A DNA stretch of 64,000 bases from positions 8,990,001 to 9,054,000 of the forward strand of contig NZ_JACHMF010000001.1 of NCBI RefSeq assembly GCF_014204895.1. The letters are read 5' to 3'. The first letter of the stretch is position 1. The number at the start of each line of letters is the position of its first letter. Shown one piece after another: positions 43,586 through 53,013 of this stretch. Both the position numbers and the translations under genes were made by a program. Source of the stretch: Paractinoplanes abujensis. GTDB lineage: Bacteria > Actinomycetota > Actinomycetes > Mycobacteriales > Micromonosporaceae. A model generated the notes under the pieces. It worked only from the letters and a program-made list of their open reading frames with translations, did not search any database and was not told the origin of the DNA.

Positions 43586-43623
43586 GCGACCATCCTGTCC
43601 CATGGGTCCGACAAAACCCGGCG

Positions 43624-43650
43624 TTGTCCACAGCCCCGGAGTTATCCACA
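43624..43650. promoter_or_regulatory. pair of DnaA-box sequences
   Basis: TTGTCCACA at 43624-43632 and TTATCCACA at 43642-43650 lie 18 bp apart start to start in the same orientation. Both are consensus-grade DnaA boxes for high-GC and general bacteria respectively. They sit in the divergent region between hrpB and the uric acid operon, where they could titrate DnaA or tie transcription to replication. Confidence 0.55.
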
Positions 43651-43767
43651 GGCCCCGGCGAACTGTCGGCCCGGCATGGCAAGGTGTGCGGCACGAAGCA
43701 ACGTCAGGGAATGAGTGCACTGGGCCGTTAAGGCCTGATTGACTGATCGACACAGGAAGGGGTGCCG

Positions 43768-44274
43768 ATGGACGCGGTCGAGGTGTTCAACTCGCTGCCC
43801 GACGCCCGCCTCGAGGCTGATCTCCGCGCCTGCCTCGCCGCGCCCGCGTGGGGTGCCAAGATCATGGCCCAGCGTCCGTATGAGCGGCGGGAGGACGTGC
43901 TCGCCGTCGCCAGTGCCGCCACGCGTGCCCTCAGCTGGCCTGAGGTGCTGGCCGGCCTGGCCGCGCACCCGCGCATAGGCGAGCGGGCGGGCGGTGACTC
44001 CAAGGAGTCCGCCTGGTCCCGTCGCGAGCAGTCGGCGGCCTCGGCCAGCGCCGACGAGCGCACCCGGGCCGCGTTGATCGAGGCCAACCGGGCGTACGAG
44101 GAGAAATTCGGTCACGTGTTCCTGATCTTCGCCAGCGGGCGCACACAGGAGGAGATCCTGGCCGCGGCCCGCGAGCGGTTGACCCACGACGAGGCGGCCG
44201 AGCGCGCGGTGGTCGTCGACGAGCTGCACGCGATCGCGCTGCTGCGACTCGAGCGGGTGCTCGATGCCCTCTGA
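43768..44274 (+). CDS. uraD: OHCU decarboxylase (urate catabolism)
   Basis: This 168-residue enzyme decarboxylates 2-oxo-4-hydroxy-4-carboxy-5-ureidoimidazoline to S-allantoin, the last step of the urate-to-allantoin route. The catalytic His67 lies in AAHPRIGER and Glu87 in WSRREQSA, matching the positions known for the family. A helical bundle ending EKFGHVFLIFASGRTQEEIL is typical. The ATG at 43768 has AGGAAGGGG upstream at proper spacing; a GTG at 43762 is too close to that site. It is first of a four-gene operon and overlaps uraH by 11 bp. Confidence 0.95.
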   Translation: MDAVEVFNSLPDARLEADLRACLAAPAWGAKIMAQRPYERREDVLAVASAATRALSWPEVLAGLAAHPRIGERAGGDSKESAWSRREQSAASASADERTRAALIEANRAYEEKFGHVFLIFASGRTQEEILAAARERLTHDEAAERAVVVDELHAIALLRLERVLDAL

Positions 44275-44626
44275 CAACGGCACGCCGCCCGAGTTCCACG
44301 CGAGGATCTCGACGCACATCCTCGACACGATCAGTGGCGAGCCGGCCCGCGACGTTTATGTGCGGTTGGAGCGACGCGACTCCGACGGGTGGGGGACGAT
44401 CGCCGAGGGGCGCACGGACGACGACGGCCGGTTGCGCTATCGGGTCCCGTTGCACGAGTGGCAGGCGGGCGGCTATCGCCTGTCCTTCTACGTCGAGCCC
44501 TACCTGGGGGCCGACTGCTTCTTCCCGGAGATCACGGTCGCTTTCCACGTCCGCGACCCCGAGCGGCATTATCACGTGCCGCTGCTGCTCAGCCGTTACG
44601 GATACACGACCTATCGAGGGAGCTGA
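44264..44626 (+). CDS. uraH: 5-hydroxyisourate hydrolase (transthyretin-like)
   Basis: A 120-residue enzyme that hydrolyses 5-hydroxyisourate, the uricase product, to OHCU. Family marks are the N-terminal ISTHILDTISGEPARDV (catalytic His), ERHYHVPLLLS (second His) and the C-terminal tetrapeptide YRGS, which distinguishes HIUase from transthyretin. Its ATG lies 11 bp inside uraD and the uricase GTG follows after 6 bp, so the three urate enzymes are tightly coupled. Confidence 0.96.
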   Translation: MPSDNGTPPEFHARISTHILDTISGEPARDVYVRLERRDSDGWGTIAEGRTDDDGRLRYRVPLHEWQAGGYRLSFYVEPYLGADCFFPEITVAFHVRDPERHYHVPLLLSRYGYTTYRGS

Positions 44627-44632
44627 ACGCGC

Positions 44633-45493
44633 GTGGCGATCGTGCTCGGAGAAAACCGCTACGGCAAGGCCGAGACGCGGCTGGTTCGCGTCACCCGCGA
44701 CGGCGAGACGCACACGCTGGCCGATTTCAACGTCAGCATCGCGCTCTCCGGCGACCTGGCCGCGACCCACCTGACCGGCGACAACTCGGGCGTGCTGCCC
44801 ACCGACACCATGAAGAACACGGTGTACGCGTTGGCCAAGGAGCACGGCGTAGGCGAGCCGGAGGAGTTCGCGCTGCGCCTGGGCCGGCATTTCGTCGAGA
44901 CCCAGACGCAGATCCGCGCGGCCCGGGTCGGCATCGAGTCGTTCGCGTGGGAGAGGCTGGGCCCGCACTCCTTCCAGCGACGCGGCGACCACACGCGTAC
45001 GGCGGAGGTCACCGTCACCGTCGAGCAGACCCAGGTCGTCAGCGGTCTGTCCGGCATGGTGCTGCTCAATTCGGCGAATTCGGAGTTTCACGGCTTCCCG
45101 CGCGACAAATACACGACCCTGCCCGAGACCACCGACCGCATTCTGGCCACGGCGGTCGACGCCCGCTGGCGGCACCTGCACGACACCACCGACTGGGGCA
45201 AGTCGTTCACGGGTGTCGCCGAGGCCCTGACCAAGGCCTTCGTCGGCACGCACAGCCTTTCGCTGCAGCAGACGCTCTTCGCGATGGGCAGTCAGGTGCT
45301 CAACGACCAGGCCGAGATCGCCGAGATCCGGCTGGCGCTGCCCAACAAGCATCACTATCTGGTCGACCTGTCACCGTTCGACCTGGCCAACGACAACGAG
45401 GTATTCATCGCCGGTGACCGGCCCTACGGGTTGATCGAGGGCACCGTCACCCGCGACGACGTGCCCCCGGCGATCACGGAGTGGTATCCGTGA
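44633..45493 (+). CDS. uox: urate oxidase (uricase)
   Basis: A 286-residue cofactor-free uricase that oxidises urate to 5-hydroxyisourate with O2, releasing H2O2. The catalytic Lys12 lies in NRYGKAETRL, Thr57 in NSGVLPTDTMKNTVY and the His in LALPNKHHYLVDL. Both tunnelling-fold repeats are complete and the length is normal. The GTG follows uraH by 6 bp and the stop overlaps the deaminase GTG. No peroxisome-type tail applies. A catalase for the peroxide is not encoded nearby. Confidence 0.96.
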   Translation: MAIVLGENRYGKAETRLVRVTRDGETHTLADFNVSIALSGDLAATHLTGDNSGVLPTDTMKNTVYALAKEHGVGEPEEFALRLGRHFVETQTQIRAARVGIESFAWERLGPHSFQRRGDHTRTAEVTVTVEQTQVVSGLSGMVLLNSANSEFHGFPRDKYTTLPETTDRILATAVDARWRHLHDTTDWGKSFTGVAEALTKAFVGTHSLSLQQTLFAMGSQVLNDQAEIAEIRLALPNKHHYLVDLSPFDLANDNEVFIAGDRPYGLIEGTVTRDDVPPAITEWYP

Positions 45494-46842
45494 TCGTCAT
45501 CGAGAACGTCGCCGTCGCCACGGTCGACACCGCCGACACGTATCACGCCGACGGCCACGTGGTGGTCGGCGACGACGGCCGCATCGCCGCGGTCGGCGCG
45601 GGTCCCGCACCCGCCGCGGACGGCGACACCCGGCGGGTCGACGGCTCGGGCTGCCTGGTCACGCCCGGGCTGATCAACACGCATCACCACCTTTACCAGT
45701 GGGCGACGCGCGGGCTGGCCGTCGACGAGACGTTGTTCGGCTGGCTGACCACGCTCTATCCGATCTGGGGCCGGCTCGACGCCGAGGTCGTCGGGGCGGC
45801 GGCCGGTGCCGGGCTGGGCTGGCTGGCCCTGTCCGGGTGCACGACGTCGATGGATCACCACTACGTCTTCCCGCGCGACGGCGGCGACGTGCTCGAGGCC
45901 GAGATCGAGGCGGCCCGGCGGATCGGCCTGCGCTTCCACCCCACGCGCGGCTCGATGGATCTCGGACGCCAGGACGGCGGCCTGCCGCCCGACAACATCG
46001 TCGAGAGCACCGACGCCGCGCTCGCCGCCACCGAGCAGGCGATCGACCGCTGGCACGACCCGTCCCCGGGCGCGATGCTGCAGATCGCGGTCGCGCCGTG
46101 CTCGCCGTTCTCGGTCACCGAGCGGCTCATGAGCGAGGCCGCCGAGCTGGCCCGGCGCAAAAATGTGCGGCTGCACACCCACTTGGCCGAGACCGACGAC
46201 GAGGAGGACTTCTGCCGCGAGCGGTTCGGCTGCACCCCGGTCGAATACGCGGAGCGGCTCGGCTGGCTCGGCGACGACGTGTGGCTTGCCCACGGCGTGC
46301 ACCTCGACGACTCGGCGATCGCGAAGCTGGGCGCCACCGGCACCGGCGTGGCGCACTGCCCGAGCTCTAACGCGCGGCTCGGCGCGGGCGCGGCCCGGGT
46401 GCGGGAGCTGCTCGACCATCGGGTGCCGGTCGGCCTCGGTGTCGACGGCTCGGCCTCGCAGGAGGCGGCTCACCTGGGCGAGGAACTGCGGCAGGCGCTC
46501 TACACGGCGCGGATCCGGGGCGGGCCGGCGGCGCTCGACGCGCGCGCGGCTCTGCGGCTGGGCACGATGGGCGGCGCCCGCTGCCTGGGCCGGCAGGACG
46601 AGCTGGGTTCGCTCGAGCCGGGCAAGCTGGCCGACCTCGTCGTGTGGCGGCTCGACGGGCTCGGGCACGCGGGCATCGACGACAAGCTGGCCGCGCTGGT
46701 GCTCGGGCCGGCCGCGCCGGTCGAGCTGGCGCTGGTGGGCGGGCGGCCCGTCGTCGAGCGGGCCGAACTGGTTCACGCGGATGCGGATACGCTGGCCCGC
46801 GAGGCCGTTCGCGCCCACCGCCGCCTTCTTGACAGCGAGTGA
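45490..46842 (+). CDS. 8-oxoguanine deaminase / ATZ-TRZ-type amidohydrolase
   Basis: A 450-residue metal-dependent deaminase of the amidohydrolase superfamily. Metal ligands are the HHH of INTHHHLYQWATRG (residues 65-67), the His in RLHTHLAETDDEE, the His in VWLAHGVHLDD and the Asp in LGVDGSASQE. The Cys-Thr-Thr stretch SGCTTSMDHHYVF is typical of 8-oxoguanine deaminases, which yield urate and ammonia. That fits exactly upstream of uricase in the pathway. The GTG at 45490 overlaps the uricase stop; an upstream GTG at 45481 lacks support. Guanine deaminase is the alternative substrate assignment. Confidence 0.88.
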   Translation: MIVIENVAVATVDTADTYHADGHVVVGDDGRIAAVGAGPAPAADGDTRRVDGSGCLVTPGLINTHHHLYQWATRGLAVDETLFGWLTTLYPIWGRLDAEVVGAAAGAGLGWLALSGCTTSMDHHYVFPRDGGDVLEAEIEAARRIGLRFHPTRGSMDLGRQDGGLPPDNIVESTDAALAATEQAIDRWHDPSPGAMLQIAVAPCSPFSVTERLMSEAAELARRKNVRLHTHLAETDDEEDFCRERFGCTPVEYAERLGWLGDDVWLAHGVHLDDSAIAKLGATGTGVAHCPSSNARLGAGAARVRELLDHRVPVGLGVDGSASQEAAHLGEELRQALYTARIRGGPAALDARAALRLGTMGGARCLGRQDELGSLEPGKLADLVVWRLDGLGHAGIDDKLAALVLGPAAPVELALVGGRPVVERAELVHADADTLAREAVRAHRRLLDSE

Positions 46843-46968
46843 CCATGCTGATCCCCGGCGCATTTAAGGAAGACTTAAGGCGGGAAGCTCGGAAAAATGT
46901 TATCGAGAATCGGAATCGCGGCTACCTGCGACGCTCTGAATGGCGTTTCTCAAATCTTTCTCCACACG

Positions 46969-46997
46969 TTGAAGTAACGCTCTGACCTCTGCATACT
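46969..46997 (+). promoter_or_regulatory. predicted promoter for the CBM6-DUF1996 gene
   Basis: TTGAAG (46969-46974) and CATACT (46992-46997) are separated by 17 bp. They lie in an AT-richer stretch ending 46 bp before the ATG at 47044. Two copies of TTAAGG lie about 100 bp upstream. Confidence 0.45.
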
Positions 46998-47043
46998 CGC
47001 TCTCGAAACGGCTCCGGAACGGCAGAGACGAGAGAGCTAGACA

Positions 47044-48519
47044 ATGCGGACTGACCCCCAACACGTCGCCCCGCCCAACCCCCGCAATCGTCGCCGCGTG
47101 ACGCGCGTTGTCCTCGGCGCGGCCGTTGCGCTGGCGGTCGGGGGCAGCGGCGTCTACATCGCCACCGCCAACGCCGCCGAGACCGTCGTGCCCGGCCGGC
47201 TGCAGGCGGAGGCCTTCTCGGCCCAGTCCGGCGCGCAGACCGAGAACACGGGTGACCAGGACGGCGGCAAGAACGTCGGCTGGCTCGCCAACGGCGACTG
47301 GCTGCGCTACGACAACGTGACCGTCGGCAGCACCGTCACGGCCCGGATCGCCTCCGACAACTCCGCCGGCGGCTCGATCGAACTGCGGCTCGGCTCGCCC
47401 ACCGGCACGTTGCTGACCGCGATCCCGGTGACCAGGACCGGCGGCTGGCAGACATGGGTCACCAAGTCCGCCACGGTGAAGGCGCCGACCGGCCGGCAGA
47501 ACCTCGTCGCCGTCATGAAGAGCGCGCAGAAGTCCGACTTCGTGAACGTCAACTGGTTCACGCTGGGCGGGACGGCCACGACGCCGGCGACGCCCCCGGC
47601 GACCGCGCCCACCACGGCCCCGCCGGCGACCACCCCGCCGGCGACCACTCCGCCGGCCACCACCGCCGGCTGGGTCGTGATGGACCAGGCCAAGTGGAAG
47701 GCCCAGCTCGCCGAGTTCAACGCGATGAAGCCCAAGGCGATCACCGGCAACCCCGTACGGGTGGCCGAGTTCAACGCCTCCTGCAAGGTGAGCCACGCGC
47801 GAGCCGACGACCCGATCGTGCTGCCGGGCCTGCCGGGCGGCTCGCACATGCACTCGTTCCTCGGCAACAACGCGACGGACGCCTTCACGACGACCGACAC
47901 CCTGCTGAAGAACACCGGCTCGAGCTGCAAGCCGGACGAAGACCACTCGGCGTACTGGATCCCCAGCCTCTACGAGAACGGCCAGAAGGTCGAACCGCAC
48001 GGCGTTACGGTGTACTACGGCTCGCGCCTGCCCGACCCGACCAAGACCGTGCCGCTGCCGCAGGGCTTCCGGATGGTCGTCGGCGACGCCAAGCGTCAGG
48101 TCGCCACGCCGAAGGGCGCCAACGGGCAGTTCTGGTGCGCCGGCGCCGGTGGCGAGATCGGCCGCAGCACCGACGGCAACTGGCCGGTCTGCGCCAAGAC
48201 CGCCGAGCTCACCTTCCACCTGACCTTCCCGGACTGCTGGGACGGCATCCACCTGGACAGCCCCGACCACAAGTCGCACACCGGCCCGGCCGACTCGTCC
48301 GGCCAGTGCAGCGGCAAGTTCCCGGTCGCCATCCCGTCGATCGCCTTCGTGATCGGCTATCCGACCTCGGGCTCGCCGGCCGGCTTCAAGCTCAGCTCGG
48401 GCATGGCCAGTTCGATGCACGGCGACGTCTTCGCCGCCTGGGAGGATGCGCCCCTCGGCCACCGGGTCAAGGACTGCCTGGTGCAGAAGGCCAAGTGCGA
48501 CACCTTCGGTAACCACTGA
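47044..48519 (+). CDS. secreted CBM6 plus DUF1996 protein
   Basis: A 491-residue secreted protein. The signal peptide (RNRRRVTRV followed by a hydrophobic core) ends near ANAAE at about residue 45. A CBM6 carbohydrate-binding module spans about 46-178 ([43 protein letters not shown]). A Thr/Pro linker covers about 180-212. A DUF1996 domain covers about 237-485 ([30 protein letters not shown]) with conserved Cys and His. It probably binds or cuts extracellular polysaccharide, but DUF1996 has no established activity. It has its own promoter and terminator inside the purine district. Confidence 0.9.
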   Translation: MRTDPQHVAPPNPRNRRRVTRVVLGAAVALAVGGSGVYIATANAAETVVPGRLQAEAFSAQSGAQTENTGDQDGGKNVGWLANGDWLRYDNVTVGSTVTARIASDNSAGGSIELRLGSPTGTLLTAIPVTRTGGWQTWVTKSATVKAPTGRQNLVAVMKSAQKSDFVNVNWFTLGGTATTPATPPATAPTTAPPATTPPATTPPATTAGWVVMDQAKWKAQLAEFNAMKPKAITGNPVRVAEFNASCKVSHARADDPIVLPGLPGGSHMHSFLGNNATDAFTTTDTLLKNTGSSCKPDEDHSAYWIPSLYENGQKVEPHGVTVYYGSRLPDPTKTVPLPQGFRMVVGDAKRQVATPKGANGQFWCAGAGGEIGRSTDGNWPVCAKTAELTFHLTFPDCWDGIHLDSPDHKSHTGPADSSGQCSGKFPVAIPSIAFVIGYPTSGSPAGFKLSSGMASSMHGDVFAAWEDAPLGHRVKDCLVQKAKCDTFGNH

Positions 48520-48570
48520 TCGGTGCGGGCGCGCGCGCACCGTCCCCAGCCGCGCCCGCACCCCAGTGAC

Positions 48571-48609
48571 AAGCGCCCACCTTCGCAGGGACCGCGGAGG
48601 TGGGCGCTT
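48571..48609 (+). terminator. intrinsic-type terminator hairpin after the CBM6-DUF1996 gene
   Basis: AAGCGCCCACCTTC (48571-48584) pairs with GGAGGTGGGCGCTT (48596-48609) at 13 of 14 positions with an 11-base loop. It lies 51 bp after the stop and is followed by a short T run. Confidence 0.8.
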
Positions 48610-48682
48610 TCCTGCCGACAGCTCCCCGCTCCACTACGGTCGAAGGCATAGGGAGCAGTCGCATCGAGGGGAGCCGTCGACG

Positions 48683-50230
48683 ATGACCGAGATCCTGTCC
48701 GACGAGGCCGTGGGGTTCGTGGCCGAGCTGAACCGGCGCTTCCGCCCCCGGCGCGATGAGCTGCTGCGGGCCCGGTCCGAGCGCCGGGCCGCGATCGCCG
48801 CCGGTGGGTCGCTCGGTTTCCTGCCCGAGACGGCCCACATCCGCGCCGCCGAGTGGAGCGCCCCGCCCGCCCCGGCCGATCTGCGGGACCGGCGCGTCGA
48901 GATCACCGGCCCGACCGAGCGCAAGATGACCATCAACGCGCTCAACTCGGGGGCCAAGGTGTGGCTGGCCGACTTGGAGGACGCCAACACCCCGCACTGG
49001 TCGAACGTCGTCGACGGCCAGCAGAACTTGCACGACGCCATCCGGCGCACCATCACGCTGACCACACCCCAGAAGACGTACGAGCTCAAGGGCGGTCCTT
49101 ACCCGACGATCGTGATGCGCCCGCGCGGCTGGCACCTCGACGAACGCCACTTGCCGGTCGACGGCACGCCGGCCGTGGGCGCGCTCGTCGACTTCGGCCT
49201 CTACTTCTTCCACAACGCCAAGGAGCTGCTCGAGCGCGGCAGCGGACCGTATTTCTATCTGCCCAAGATGGAGTCCCACAAAGAGGCCGAGCTGTGGAAC
49301 GACGTCTTCACGTACGCGCAGGAGACGCTCGGCATCCCGGTCGGCACGATCCGGGCCACGGTGCTCATCGAGACGATCCCGGCCGCGTTCGAGATGGAGG
49401 AGATCCTGCACGCGTTGCGGCCGCACATCTCCGGGCTCAACGCCGGCCGCTGGGACTACCTGTTCAGCATCATCAAGTACTTCCGCGACAACCCGTCGAT
49501 GGTGCTGCCCGACCGCGCCTCGGTGACGATGACCGCGCCGTTCATGCGGGCGTACACGGAACTGCTCGTCTCCACCTGCCACCGGCGCGGCGCGTTCGCG
49601 ATGGGCGGCATGGCCGCGTTCATCCCCAGCCGGCGTGACCCCGCGGTCAACGAGGTCGCGCTGGCCAAGGTGCGTGAGGACAAGGAGCGCGAGGCCGGCG
49701 ACGGGTTCGACGGTTCCTGGGTCGCGCACCCTGACCTCGTGCCGGTCTGTCAGGAGATCTTCGACCGGGTGCTCGGGGAGGGGCCCAACCAGCTCGACCG
49801 GCAGCGGCCCGACGTGAGCGTCACCGCCGAGCAACTGCTCGACGTGGCGGCCACACCGGGCGAGGTCACCGAGGACGGGCTGCGCAACGACGTCTCCGTC
49901 GGCCTGCAGTACCTGGAGGCGTGGCTGCGCGGCAACGGCGCCGTGGCGATCAACAACCTGATGGAGGATGCCGCCACCGCCGAGATCTCGCGCTCGCAGG
50001 TGTGGCAGTGGATTCACAACGGCGTACGGCTCCCCGACGGCACCGAGATCACGGCGGAACTGGTCGGCCGGATCGAGGACGAGGAACTGGCCAAGATCCG
50101 TGAGACGGTCGGCGACGAGGCGTGGTCGGCCGGCCGCTTCGACGACGCGCGCAAACTGTTCGAGCGGGTCGCGCTGGCCGACGACTTCGCCGACTTCCTC
50201 ACCACCGCCGCCTACGACTCGATCGACTGA
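48683..50230 (+). CDS. aceB: malate synthase A
   Basis: A 515-residue malate synthase of the A type that condenses glyoxylate and acetyl-CoA to malate. Motifs include [65 protein letters not shown] and [14 protein letters not shown]. The ATG at 48683 has GAGGGGAG ten bases upstream. No isocitrate lyase gene is adjacent; instead the flanking genes degrade purines. A role in capturing glyoxylate from allantoin breakdown is therefore likely. The TGA overlaps the next ATG. Confidence 0.95.
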   Translation: MTEILSDEAVGFVAELNRRFRPRRDELLRARSERRAAIAAGGSLGFLPETAHIRAAEWSAPPAPADLRDRRVEITGPTERKMTINALNSGAKVWLADLEDANTPHWSNVVDGQQNLHDAIRRTITLTTPQKTYELKGGPYPTIVMRPRGWHLDERHLPVDGTPAVGALVDFGLYFFHNAKELLERGSGPYFYLPKMESHKEAELWNDVFTYAQETLGIPVGTIRATVLIETIPAAFEMEEILHALRPHISGLNAGRWDYLFSIIKYFRDNPSMVLPDRASVTMTAPFMRAYTELLVSTCHRRGAFAMGGMAAFIPSRRDPAVNEVALAKVREDKEREAGDGFDGSWVAHPDLVPVCQEIFDRVLGEGPNQLDRQRPDVSVTAEQLLDVAATPGEVTEDGLRNDVSVGLQYLEAWLRGNGAVAINNLMEDAATAEISRSQVWQWIHNGVRLPDGTEITAELVGRIEDEELAKIRETVGDEAWSAGRFDDARKLFERVALADDFADFLTTAAYDSID

Positions 50231-51369
50231 TGCGGCTCACCGGCGCCGACTACGACGAGGCCGACAGCCGGCTCGCCGCCCACGACGCGTTCCTCGCGGC
50301 GCGCTACCCGGGCGAACGGGCCGACCGGCAACCCGTGCACACCGTCTACATCCCGGCCGACCGGCTCGACGGCTTCCGCGAATGGGGCGCCGAGGCGCTG
50401 CGGGTCATGGACGAGCACGACTTCCCGTGGTCGGTGCCGGGCGTACGTGAGAAGCTGGCCCGCGAACCCATCGAGGATCTGCGGGTCGACTTCGAGGACG
50501 GATACGGCGTCCGCGACGACGACCAGGAGGACGCGGCGGTCCGCAAAGCGGCGGCGATCCTGCGGGCCGGTGACCGCCCGCCCTTCCTCGGGCTGCGCGT
50601 CAAGTCGCTCGAAGCCACCACGCGGCGGCGCTCCCTGCGCACGCTCGACCTGTTCCTGTCGTCCTATCAGGATGATCGGTTCATGCTCACGCTGCCCAAG
50701 GTGAGCGGGACCGAGCAGGTCGCCACGTTCGTCGCGCTGCTGGAGAAGCTGGAGCACGCGTACGGTCTGGCCGGCGGCACGCTCCGCTTCGAGATCCAGA
50801 TCGAGCTGCCGTCGGCCGTGCTCGCCGCCGACGGCACCGCCACCGTGACCCGCCTGATCACCGCCGCCGGCGGCCGCTGCACCGGCCTGCACTACGGCAC
50901 GTACGACTACAGCGCCGCCGCCGGGATCGCCGCCGCCTACCAGGCGATGGACCACCCGGTGGCCGATCACGCCAAAGCGGTCATGCAGGCCGCCGCCGCC
51001 CAGACCGGGATCCGCCTTTCCGACGGCTCCACCAACCTGCTGCCCGTCGGCTCGCGCACCGAGGTGCAGGAAGCCTGGTCGGTCCACCACCGCCTGGTCA
51101 GCCGCTCCCTCGAACGTGGCTTCTACCAGGGCTGGGACCTGCACCCGGCCCAGCTGCCGACCCGCTACGCCGCCACGTACGCGTTCTTCCGCGAGGGCCG
51201 CGACGTCGCCGTCACCCGCCTGCAGCGCTACCTGTCCCGCGCCGGCAGCGGCATCGCCGACGAGCCCGCGACCGCCCGCGCCCTCGCCGCCTACCTGCTC
51301 CGCGGCCTCAACTGCGGCGCCCTCACCGACGCCGGCTTCGCCCGGGAGGAGTTGCTCACCTTCCTGTGA
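50230..51369 (+). CDS. CitE/HpcH-like aldolase family protein (DUF6986-type)
   Basis: A 379-residue TIM-barrel-like protein coupled to aceB (TGATG overlap). It shows CitE/HpcH-like features: an acidic metal motif DLRVDFEDGYGVRDDD, RFEIQIELPSAVLAADGTA, GLHYGTYDYSAAAGIAAAY and GFYQGWDLHPAQLPTRYA. I believe it corresponds to the DUF6986 family, found beside malate synthase and allantoin genes in actinobacteria. The chemistry is unknown. Cleavage or formation of a glyoxylate C-C or C-N bond is consistent with the fold and location, and no other ureidoglycolate lyase is seen in the window. Confidence 0.8.
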   Translation: MRLTGADYDEADSRLAAHDAFLAARYPGERADRQPVHTVYIPADRLDGFREWGAEALRVMDEHDFPWSVPGVREKLAREPIEDLRVDFEDGYGVRDDDQEDAAVRKAAAILRAGDRPPFLGLRVKSLEATTRRRSLRTLDLFLSSYQDDRFMLTLPKVSGTEQVATFVALLEKLEHAYGLAGGTLRFEIQIELPSAVLAADGTATVTRLITAAGGRCTGLHYGTYDYSAAAGIAAAYQAMDHPVADHAKAVMQAAAAQTGIRLSDGSTNLLPVGSRTEVQEAWSVHHRLVSRSLERGFYQGWDLHPAQLPTRYAATYAFFREGRDVAVTRLQRYLSRAGSGIADEPATARALAAYLLRGLNCGALTDAGFAREELLTFL

Positions 51370-51496
51370 AGCGAGAGCATGCCCGCCGCCGGTAAGGGGC
51401 ACCTCGTGGCGCTGGACCGGTCAGGAATCGAGAAGCCGGTGAACGCCGTCGACCCCTAGCGTGAGCTGCGTGAACGACACGACTGGGAGGTCCGGG

Positions 51497-51718
51497 ATGA
51501 AGACGTGGGTTCGGCAGGCGCACCGCTGGATGGCAGTTCTGTTCACGGTGACGGTGGTGGCGACGACAGTCGCCATCACCGCCGGGGGTGAGTCACTGCT
51601 GTGGGTGTCCTACACACCGCTGCTGCCGCTGGCCGTGCTGTTCTTTTCGGGGCTCTACCTGTATCTGCTGCCGTATCGGGCCAAGCGCCGTCACTTGGCC
51701 GGTAACCCGGTCACGTAG
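51497..51718 (+). CDS. small two-helix membrane protein, 73 aa
   Basis: Two hydrophobic helices (MAVLFTVTVVATTVAITAG and YTPLLPLAVLFFSGLYLYLL) are separated by a short loop, with a basic C-terminus RAKRRH. The ATG at 51497 has GGGAGG 7 bases upstream; the frame is open further upstream but lacks a ribosome site. It overlaps the convergent TfoX-domain gene by 28 bp. I recognise no family. Confidence 0.65.
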   Translation: MKTWVRQAHRWMAVLFTVTVVATTVAITAGGESLLWVSYTPLLPLAVLFFSGLYLYLLPYRAKRRHLAGNPVT

Positions 51719-52014
51719 TCGAGCGCCTCGTCGAGCCAGGAGTCGAGGGTGGCGTCGTCGAGATGGTCACCGCCGACGAGGAGCCAGCTCTTCATCACCC
51801 GGCCGTTGCCTTCGAACGGCCGGACGCCGGGACGGCTCAGGGCCGCCTCGACCTCGGGCGCGCCCAGCCGCACGATCAGCGAGTCGCCGGTCACGCCGAC
51901 CGTCATGTTGCCGTTCGTGAAGAAGGCGAGCCCGCCGAACATCTTGCGTTCGGTGACGGCCGGGTCGGTGAGCCGGTCGCGCAGGCGCTGGGCCAGCACT
52001 TCGTCGTAGGCCAT
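51691..52014 (-). CDS. TfoX N-terminal domain protein
   Basis: A 107-residue stand-alone TfoX/Sxy N-terminal domain. The signature is TERKMFGGLAFFTNGNMTVG near residue 22-41, followed by DSLIVRLG and a C-terminal helical tail. TfoX regulates competence in gamma-proteobacteria. Short actinobacterial copies are widespread and have no known role. It lies 18 bp after the allantoicase stop on the same strand, so it may be transcribed with the allantoin genes. Confidence 0.85.
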   Translation of the reverse strand: MAYDEVLAQRLRDRLTDPAVTERKMFGGLAFFTNGNMTVGVTGDSLIVRLGAPEVEAALSRPGVRPFEGNGRVMKSWLLVGGDHLDDATLDSWLDEALDYVTGLPAK

Positions 52015-52032
52015 GGCGAAACCCTCGCAGCG

Positions 52033-53013
52033 TCAGCTGAATCGGCGGAACTGGTCGGTGAGGAAACCGTCGACCGGCCGGCCGTGCAGGCGCAGCCGGG
52101 CCAGGCCGCCGTCGGGGTAGATGTCGAGGCGGGCCGCGGCGGCGACGCGCCCGGGCCGTACGGGGAAACGGTGTGGTGTGTCGGGGCGCAGGGCGGTGCG
52201 GGGCAGGATGTCGAACCACTCGGCGCCGTCCTCGGTGCCGCGGACGGCGGCCCAGCCGGGGGCGTTGCCTTTGAAGTGGGTGGTGTCGAGGTCGACCAGC
52301 GCGATCTCGGCCGGGGCGGCCAGCCGGACCGTGAGCCAGTCGTTGGCGTCGTCGCGGCGGCGGGACGTCTCCCAGCCGTCGCCCATGTGCTGGGCCAGGC
52401 CGGGCATCAGCACGTTTTCCGGATGGCCGTAGAACATGTTGCTGCACTCGGTGATCCGAGCCCCGTAGGCCAGCGCGGCCACGTCGAAGACCTCGGGCAG
52501 CAGCCGCGGGTCGGGGACGGCCACACCGTGCACCCGCAGCCGGGCCACACCACCGTCGGGGAAGATCGTGAGCCGGACGTGGGTGAATCGTTTCTCGCTC
52601 GTGACGGCGAACAGGTTGCGGCTGTCACCGGCGAGCGGCGACTTCGGGACCAGCGGGGTCCACTCGGCGGCCAGCAGGTCGGCCGGGGCCGGATAGCCGT
52701 CGGCGGCCAGCCCGTCGATCGCCGCGTGGGGCGGATAGTTGCCGGTGAAGAAGGCCGTGTCGACGTCGACGCCGCGGATCACGCCGGGCGCGCCGAGCCG
52801 AACGATCGCCGTGTCGTGGCCGGGCTCGCGGCGCCGGCGGGTCTCCCACCCGTCGTAAACCTGGCCCTTGTGGTCGAAGGTGCGCGGCGCGAACACCGGC
52901 GGGGCCGGCAGCACCAGATGGTCGGCCGCGGCGAAGAACTCGTCGTCGGCCCACACGACACCGCCGCCGAGCGCGCGCGAGGCCAGGTCGGGCAGCGTGG
53001 CGAAGTCTTCCAT
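52033..53013 (-). CDS. alc: allantoicase
   Basis: A 326-residue enzyme that hydrolyses allantoate to ureidoglycolate and urea. Two internal jelly-roll repeats are visible. The first contains YDGWETRRRREPGHDTAIVR and GVDVDTAFFTGNYPP. The second contains GDGWETSRRRDDANDWLTVR and ALVDLDTTHFKGNAP. The repeats and their GWETxRRR motifs are diagnostic. Its ATG overlaps the allantoinase stop by one base, forming a two-gene unit that continues the route from the urate operon 6 kb away. Confidence 0.96.
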   Translation of the reverse strand: MEDFATLPDLASRALGGGVVWADDEFFAAADHLVLPAPPVFAPRTFDHKGQVYDGWETRRRREPGHDTAIVRLGAPGVIRGVDVDTAFFTGNYPPHAAIDGLAADGYPAPADLLAAEWTPLVPKSPLAGDSRNLFAVTSEKRFTHVRLTIFPDGGVARLRVHGVAVPDPRLLPEVFDVAALAYGARITECSNMFYGHPENVLMPGLAQHMGDGWETSRRRDDANDWLTVRLAAPAEIALVDLDTTHFKGNAPGWAAVRGTEDGAEWFDILPRTALRPDTPHRFPVRPGRVAAAARLDIYPDGGLARLRLHGRPVDGFLTDQFRRFS

